Positions 56,875 through 64,000 of a stretch of DNA of 64,000 bases are shown here, one piece after another; position 1 is the first letter of the stretch; each line of letters begins with the position of its first letter. Source of the DNA: Nereocystis luetkeana (Eukaryota > Sar > Phaeophyceae > Laminariales > Laminariaceae); assembly GCA_031213475.1 (NCBI GenBank), contig JARUPZ010000020.1:1116001-1180000 (forward strand), in the 5' to 3' direction. A model generated the notes under the pieces. The model made no database searches and had not been told where the DNA came from. It worked only from the letters and a program-made list of their open reading frames with translations. A program made the position numbers and the translations under genes.

Positions 56875-59800
56875 TCCCCCCTGCTCACTATACACGGACC
56901 ATACTTCAATATCCCCCCAGGTCGGCAACATGACAATGTACGACTTCGCTGGGTCGATATATCTCTTCTTTTATGACCAACTCATACGAACTTCAGAAAC
57001 TCAAATACCCAACATGTGACTCAGAAATAAAATTCTCGAATCAACACTCAAATCCTCAAACCAGTATTCAAATGCTCAAATCCATAGCCTCTCTCCGTTG
57101 CAAACATATAAAAATACCGAAATCCAATGCCAGGTAAAACGGCATTCTTCTCGGATTCAGCCAGGTAAAACGGCATTTTCCGCGGAATTGATTCAAATAT
57201 ATATCACAGTGTCTCTTCAGTTCTACCGACCTCTCTCAATTTCCGAATACTATCCAGACCTTCCCTCGTCGGAAAACATTTTCATGTGGACCGCACACGC
57301 CCCCAGGCGCTTCCTAGTCTCACTTCAGCCTTGTCAAAAACCTAAATCACAAGTATCATCAGGAAAATACCACAGGAGTGGTCATGCCAATCAAAATAAA
57401 ATCAAGTCAAGAAACTTAATGCCAGAGATCGCGAGGAACCCCGTTCCTCCGGACAAGAGTCTCCCCTTATCCCCTACTCCCGCCATAGATACACAGATCG
57501 CGACGGTAATGCGAGATAGCACATAGGTTTCCCCACTAGAAATTTATTTGACGTTGTGACCACTCGGAAAACACCAAAAAAAACTTTTAAAATCCGTTAC
57601 CAGAAACAAAACGATTTTATAGTTCAAACACATTCTTCACTCGAAATAAGTAAAATAAAACATCTCGGAAACAAGGCGTCAAATGTTCATCAGAAAATCC
57701 CGGTGGTAACGAAAAACCATGTTGTTGAGCGGCTTTGTTAAGAAGTCTGCGCGCTGCTCCTCCGACTCTACATGGGTAATAACAAACTCCCCCTTGGAAA
57801 TAAGCTCTCGCAAAAAGTGGTGTCGAACATCGATGTGCTTAGAATTCGACGTGCACACTGGGTTTTGTGCCAGGTGCCTTGCCCCCTCGTTATCCTCGAA
57901 AACCGTAATGCATCGCTCCCCGAACCCCGGAAAAATGAAACTCCAAACGTAGCGCAAGAACATCGCCTCCTTGATAGTGTCTGCTAGTGCTACATATTCG
58001 GCCTCAGTGGTCGAGAGCGTAACGCATTTCTGCGTCCTAGAAAACCAGCACACACACGCCCCAGCACACATGATAGCCCCACCTGAAACTGACCTCCTGT
58101 CAGTGGCTTTGTTGGCGTAGTCCGCATCCGCAAACGCTACCAGTTCAAGCCCGCTACCCTTCTGAAACGTAATGCCGAAATCACTCGTAGAAAAAACATA
58201 CTCTAAAATACCGACCGCTGTCTCCCAGTGTACTTCCCTCGGCCTATTCGTGTACCTCGCTACCGCCCTCACCGCGTTCGCAATATCCGGTCGTGTTTGG
58301 TTCGCAAGCCACATCAAGCACCCCACCAACTCGCGAAAAGGCCAATCACCCACGGGTTCATTCTCGTCGAACTCTTCGAGCTTCACACCAGTCGAAAGCG
58401 GATTATTCCTCCCGGAACTAACACCAAACCTCGCCGCGGTCCTTTCAGCGAACGCCTGCTGCGAAATCGTCAAAGTACCAGCATCCCAATCCCTCGAAAA
58501 ACAACAACCAGCATACCACCGCAACTCGCCCAGATTGTTGATCGGAACAAGGCTGTTCAGGTCTTCACAGAACTGATCGCACCTAGCCTTGCGCCCTACA
58601 GCAAAAATATCATCCACATGAACCACTGTTACTATGGAGACAGAGCCCGACTCGACCAACCTCATGACACACGCGTCAGCGGGGCTCTGCTCAAAGCCTA
58701 GACTCTTCATGTGAGTGAGAAGGTGGTTGTGCCACGACCTCGACGCTTGCTTCAAGCCATAGAGACTGCGGTTCAACCTGACTACCTTACCGGACATTTC
58801 GCCGCAGCCAGGGGGCAGTCGCATGAAAACATCCTCATCCAAACTCGACTGCACGAACGCTTGCTCAGCATCAAAATGACACAAATCCAGACCCAACTCG
58901 CACGCAACGGCACCCAGCAAACGGAAACAAGACGCTGCAGGGGTCGGAGCAAAAGTCTCAAAGAAATCAATACCCTCACGCTGCTTGAAACCTCGTGCCA
59001 CCAGCCTTGCTTTCGCCCGCACCACATCACCATGCTCGTTGGACTTCCAGGCGAACACCCACTTCGCCGAGATGACGTTGAGCCCCTCTGGTTGCTACGT
59101 CGCTCCAAACGTCCCCGCGTCCGCCAGTCCATGATATTCCTTGTCCATCGCCTGCCTCCAGATCGTCGAATACTCGTCCACACACGCTTCAGCATACGAG
59201 TTCGGCGTCGAAAGCTCGCTTGCCGGGCGCGTGGGAAGGGGAGGGTTCTCGCGCGGTGGGGCTTGGTGGAAAAGTACATGGCCTATACCTTCCCGTGCTG
59301 CCATCAGCGATAGCAGCCCATGCCCCATAGCCTCGCGGTTCCGCGCGGTCTCCCCTCTTGTCCGCCCCCTCAGAACGTCCCCTTCCTCCGGGTGTCGTCC
59401 AGCTTCCCCCACTGTCCGACCACCCTGTACACCGCCGCCACCCTCCTGGTGCCGTGCAGTCTCCCCCCTTGTCCGCCCCCTCAGTACGTCCCCTTCCTCC
59501 GGGTGTCGTCCAGCTTCCCCCACTGTCCGACCACCCTGCACACCGCCGCCACCCTCCTGGTGTCGTGCAATCTCCCCCCTGGTCCGCCCCCTCAGTACGT
59601 CGCCATCCTCCGGGTCCGGGATATAAGAACCCAGTTCCCGAGCAGCACGCTGCGAAAGCTGTGGCTGCGATGACTGCTGCGGCGGCGACGGCGATGATCT
59701 CGGCGGCGACGGCGACGGCGGCGGCGGTGGCGACGGCGGTGGCGGTGACGGTGGCAGTGGCGGCGGCGGTGACGATGACGGCGGCAGCGACGGCGACGGT

Positions 59801-62536
59801 GACGGCGGGGGCGGTGGCGATGGCGACGGCGGCGGCGGTAGCGGCGGTGATGACGGCGGTAGCGGCGGCAGCAGTGGGGATGGGGACGGTAATTCGGGCC
59901 ATACGTCAGGGCCTCTCAGAGGCTCCGGCGTACCCGGGGGCGGTGGTGACGGCAACGGCGGCGGCGGGGAGCTCTCCTCCTCCGAAGGCAGTAACCCCAC
60001 GAACGGCTTCCTCGGGTGCTCCCAAGTGACGTCGCGGGAGAACGACTTCCGGCCAGATGCCAGCAGAATCTTGCTGCAGTCAGCTGCGTGGTGGTTGCCG
60101 CCGTTGAGGTAGAAACAAGCCTCCGCCTTCGGCTCGGTCTTCAAGCTCCTCCTGACGTGGTGGAAACCTGGCTTCAAAAATGGGAGCAGCCGCGCAAACG
60201 GTGCTCTCCCGTAAAATTTGCGGTACGGCGAGTGCATTTCCGGCTTGTCCCTCACCCTTGCCGTCATGTTGATGACGTCGCTCGCGTACACGCAGGACTC
60301 AGCCCAAAGGGGCTGCGTCGCCGGCATCCTTGCATCGCCGAACAGGCGGGGGGGCTCCAGGCGGGACGCCATTGCAAGCTCCAGCGTCATCGCAATTCGC
60401 CGCTCGACCACGCCGTCATGCTTCGGAGAATCGACGGGCGTGTGCTCGCGGCGGATACCGTGGTGGTTGAGCAGCTCCACGAACTCCGCCTTGGTGAACT
60501 CGGTGCCGTTGTCCGAGCGAAGGCACTCCACGATGGACGGAACACCCTTGGCGTTGATGTCGGCCAGAAAACCAGCGAAGACCTTCGGGACGTCGGACTT
60601 CCGCTTCAAGAAATACGGCCATCCCAGTCGCGAGTAGTCGTCGACGATCATCATCATGTACTGCGCACCGCCAGCAGACGTCGACTGCTGTCCCGACAGA
60701 TCCACGAACAGACGTTCCAGAGGCCTGGTGGAGCGGCACTCGGTCGTCCATGGTACCGCCATCCTCCTCCCCTTCGCCTCAGAACATCCAGCACACGAAA
60801 CCAACTCCCCAAAAACCTTAATGCCCATCTGGCGTGCCGTCTCACGGAGAGTGTCAGCATGGGAGTGGGCAAGGGAAACGTGAAGGTCGTTAATATCAAT
60901 CCTCCGCATTTTTCCGGGAGCCAAAACAGCGGCAGCAATCGGGGTCTCTACAGTCCGCGTGGCGTCTACGTACGAACCTGCGTCCTTACGCATAAAGGAC
61001 AATTGCCCATCCAACAAGTGAGCTCCCTGGGAATCTAAAGTCACCGGGCATTTCAGCATTACTGCGTGAAGTGAAAACAGGTTGAACCGAACACCGGGCA
61101 CGTAGGCTACGTCCAAAAGCCTAACCTGGACATCACACTGCGGGCTGTGCATTACCATCGGAATCTGTCCGAAGTACTCGACCTTCAGTGACCTCATGTC
61201 ACCGACGACCAAACTACTCTTACCGGGGGGAGGGGGGTAACAGCCTACCATACCAAAGGGGTTTCCAGTTACGTGAAAGGTTGCTCCCGAATCCGCCACC
61301 CACTCTTCCCTCCCATTAGCCCAAAACAAATCGTCGCTAAAAATACTCTTGCCTTGGTGCGCAAACTGCGCGGTGAGGAGGTGCGGGTCGAACGTAGGCG
61401 TAGGGTTGCCGTTGTTCGCTGGGCCAGGGGAAGGGAAAGTGCTCGAGGAGGGTTGTTGTGACGGGAAAGCTCCGGCTGAGGTATACCCACCACTGCCGTA
61501 GGGCGTCTCCTGCTGCCAGCCACCTCCGTAGTATATCTGTTGAGGGGGAGGGGCAGCAGTACTCGGGACTGCGACGTTCATCTGCGGGGCGGCTGCCGGG
61601 CAAGCTGCGGCGTAGTGGCCGTGTTTGCCACACCGAAAACAGACCCCCTTGCTCCTCGGTTGCGTGTTGTTCGGCGGGAAACCCCAGCCCGCCGGAGTCA
61701 TTACGGGCGGCGGGGGCATAGGGGGCATTGCCCCTGGTGGTGGCTCGGTAGGTACCCAACCCATGGGCGGGACCGCCCCACCCGCACCGAAGGGGTCGGG
61801 ACCGGAGTTATCCCAACGGTACCTGCAGGCCACGGCATCCCAACGCCATTTGGGGCCGGTAATTCCCCCCGGCGAAGCTCCTCCCCGGTTGCCATCATGC
61901 CGACGGGGACGATGCTGCTGCTGCTGGTACTGCTGTTGCTGGGGTTGTTGCTGCTGCTGCTGCTGTTGATGGTACTGCTGCTGCTGCTGGGGTCGCTGCT
62001 GCTGCTGCCGCTGCTGCTGCGGTTGCTGCTGATACTGCTGCTGCTGTTGATACTGCTGCTGCTGCTGCTGCTGATACTGCTGCTGCTGCTGCGGCTGCTG
62101 CCCACCCTTGTACCTCCCGCCTCTCCTGTCCCTCCTTTCCCTTCCTGGACCCGCACCTCCACCACTGGTAGGCTGCGCACCTCCGGCGTACAAAGCATGC
62201 TGGTTTCCCACTCCCTGCACACCCAACGCCTTGGAAACCATTTCTTTATCTGCCTTATCGTTTGCGTACGCATCGCGGATGATCTCATCGATCTCGGAAC
62301 GGGGGATGGACGGGCGGGAAAGAACGGACTTGCTTTGTATCATATATAGAGGCGAGAGGTTCGTCACGATATCTTCCACACTCATCCCACAGCCAAGCAT
62401 GGCCAGCTCATCTGCTGCCTTATCCACCCTCCCTAGGAACAGCACGGGGTTTTCGTCCTCGACCATTCTGATGGTTGTAAACTCTCTCTTCAGTCTATGG
62501 GTGGCCGCTATTGTCCTTGGCATGTAGTAATCTTCT

Positions 62537-62887
62537 AATTCCTTCCATGCACCACTTGGCGACATTGCCTTCTGCATTCTGAACTCAGCCATCATTGCGT
62601 ATCCAGTCATTGCTTCCATCATCAGTCCATAAACTAATCGGGCATCCCTAATCTCCTGAGGAGAATGCCTCGATGCTAGCTCCTCTTCCGACACCCTCAC
62701 GTCAACCCCTGTTATGGTTGGTGACGTGAGGGTGTCGGAAGAGGAGCTAGCATCGAGGCATTCTCCTCGGGAGATTAGGGATGCCCGATTAGTTTATGGA
62801 CTGATGATGGAAGCAATGACTGGATACCCAATGGCTGAGTTCAGAATGCAGAAGGCAATGTCGCCAAGTGGTGCATGGAAGGAATTA
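62537..62887. repeat. Inverted repeat of early gag beside the 5' LTR
   Basis: About 165 bp on each side of a centre near 62713 are inverted copies of each other with only a few differences. One arm is the start of gag; the other lies between it and the 5' LTR. It is a structural rearrangement of the element (or an assembly fold-back). Confidence 0.85.
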
Positions 62888-62891
62888 AGTG

Positions 62892-63149
62892 TGTTGATTG
62901 ATCTCTAAAGGTATAGACGCAGCTGGCACGGGAACGCGTGGTTGACTCCAGACAATAACACGGAACTTCTCTTATATATATTATTACGTATCAGTGCTGT
63001 CGAGTGACTCAGGTGGCGGCGCATCCACACGATTATCCATCACATTGCAGGCACAATTAATCTCCCGCTCTTATAATCCCACATCAATATATGGAACTCC
63101 CTGATACTAAATGAAACATCTACGTCGTGTCTATTGAGCACAGTCAATA
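62892..63149 (-). repeat. 5' LTR of the Copia element
   Basis: 258 bp, followed on the plus strand by the ACAAC target duplication. Promoter and polyadenylation signals of the element should lie here; a TATATATATT stretch is present in both LTRs. Confidence 0.95.
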
Positions 63150-63154
63150 ACAAC

Positions 63155-64000
63155 TTTCGCTCAAATTACACGTTGTAAGTTGTTCTGTAGAACTCTACTC
63201 AACACCACGGCAAACGACGTACATCGACGGCCGTGTTGACAAGCAAGGCGTTGATGGGAAAGAAGGGGCACATACCGAAGTGCCGAAAATTTACGCCGGT
63301 CCGTTGGAGCAATTTGTCCATATTGGAGCAACCTGCGGGAGAAGAATGCGCGATCCGACCCCGGCTTGTAGCAGACCTGTTCATTGTTGTAGCGGGCCCA
63401 TCTACTCTAAGCTGGTCGTACCCCCGAAAACGGCGAAACTCCTCTTTAATGTCCGTGTTGCGGCCAGGAGCATCCTCTACTGACTGCAATAATAGATAAA
63501 CGCAACAACTCTCGTCTCTTGCGGTACCACTTGGTTTTCGAAACGGTGCCGATCAACTCGAATGAACCGGATTATGATCGACGATGCGCTAATGTTCGAG
63601 GCCAACGAACACAGCGAGCTGTCAGCTACCTCATATTTTTCGCATGGAGCTGAAGAACGCGCCACGCCCCCTTAGCACCAGCCCCGAAAACCATATGCAC
63701 TGTGTTCCCCGAACTGAATCGGAAGGCATCTCGCGTACTCGGTTGCCTAACCTCTACGGGGCTTCTCTGCAATTTGTCACCTTAGTTGTACTGTGTGTGA
63801 TATCGTCATAACGTCAGAATGTGGTATATTACAGTAGCTTTGATTGCGACCTCCAACGACTCCAGTCGTCAAGGAGAGACTGTGCAACCTTAGTCGCAAA
63901 GCAAATGTCTCTCCTGAGATAGAGGTGCGTACACAGATACCAAGTAGATAGCAGGAACGAAAAACGCCAACAATAACTCGACGTCTCGACAACCCACAGA
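63155..64000. other. Right flank of the Copia insertion
   Basis: A plus-strand frame is open from about the insertion point to 63483 (about 105 codons; it reads TYIDGRVDKQGVDGKEGAHT and later IYAGPLEQFVHIGATCG) but no family is recognised and no matching piece is seen left of the insertion. The rest is featureless to me. Confidence 0.35.

Larger units (their letters stand above)
56617..63149 (-). mobile_element. Ty1/Copia LTR retrotransposon, recent insertion
   Basis: About 6.5 kb, read on the minus strand, flanked by the 5-bp target duplication ACAAC (56612-56616 and 63150-63154). Parts in order: 5' LTR, gag with a long glutamine-rich stretch encoded by CTG-like repeats (about 61.9-62.1 kb), CCHC zinc knuckle (about 61.65 kb), aspartic protease (DSGA, about 61.3 kb), integrase zinc and core domains (about 60.1-60.9 kb), a Pro/Ser-rich linker with GGCGGCGACGGC-type repeats (59.3-60.0 kb), reverse transcriptase and RNase H (about 57.7-59.0 kb), purine tract and 3' LTR. 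The integrase-before-RT order defines Copia. The LTRs differ at one base, so the insertion is very young. Coding sequence is nearly whole with about one or two breaks. Early gag is repeated in inverted orientation next to the 5' LTR. Confidence 0.95.

Noticed and set aside
59141-62349. Long plus-strand frames opposite the Copia polyprotein (including Leu-rich and Ala/Val-rich ones)
   Set aside because: They are antisense shadows of the glutamine repeat, the Pro/Ser linker and the integrase region.

Overview
This window looks like nuclear DNA of an ochrophyte stramenopile (an alga with a red-lineage secondary plastid), probably brown-alga-like. Three things point there. A fucoxanthin-chlorophyll a/c light-harvesting gene and a second plastid protein both begin with a signal peptide followed by the ASAFAP-type cleavage motif. 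Host genes are split into short exons by introns of a few hundred bases to over 1 kb. Intergenic DNA is full of LINE, SINE, Copia and TIR-transposon remains. There are no operons and no bacterial-style gene packing.

Layout. 1.2-2.5 kb: 5' part of a light-harvesting gene (minus strand), running off the left edge. 3.0-5.2 kb: a strange region built from TAAC/GTTA words in degenerate tandem arrays, with a small MITE inside. 7.25-11.4 kb: a decayed LINE with a RING-like N-terminus, reverse transcriptase and restriction-like endonuclease. 11.7-12.8 kb: repeated pieces of a TIR element. 17.6-18.8 kb: an unrecognised small gene. 19.6, 40.8 and 41.4 kb: three copies of one tRNA-derived SINE. 22.0-23.8 kb: a hAT-like GGGTC-rich element split by another TIR element. 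24.2-25.3 kb: an orphan p24/GOLD exon, and a plastid-targeting exon that has been copied in inverted orientation. 26.0-30.5 kb: four TIR elements lying end to end, each separated by exactly three bases. 31.2-32.8 kb: three phase-matched exons of a conserved-looking protein of unknown function. 34.1-39.4 kb: a multi-exon SelO protein adenylyltransferase (minus strand). 45.2-53.0 kb: a multi-exon receptor-like protein kinase (minus strand). 56.6-63.15 kb: a recent Ty1/Copia insertion with near-identical 258-bp LTRs and a 5-bp target duplication.

The host genes are functionally unrelated (photosynthesis, redox/AMPylation, membrane signalling, secretory traffic). SelO and the kinase were rebuilt by hand: GT/AG (one possible GC/AG) borders were chosen so that every reading phase agrees and family motifs run on across the junctions. 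N-terminal exons of both genes remain uncertain.

The main unexplained signal is two short dispersed palindromes. TACCWGGTA occurs about 30 times exactly and CTATTAATAG about 9 times, far above chance, scattered through intergenic and intronic DNA of the whole window. I found no clear new defence, toxin or CRISPR-like system. The most novel candidates are these palindromes, the three-base-spaced transposon chain, the SINE family, the TAAC array and the hairpin-forming duplication of a plastid-protein exon.
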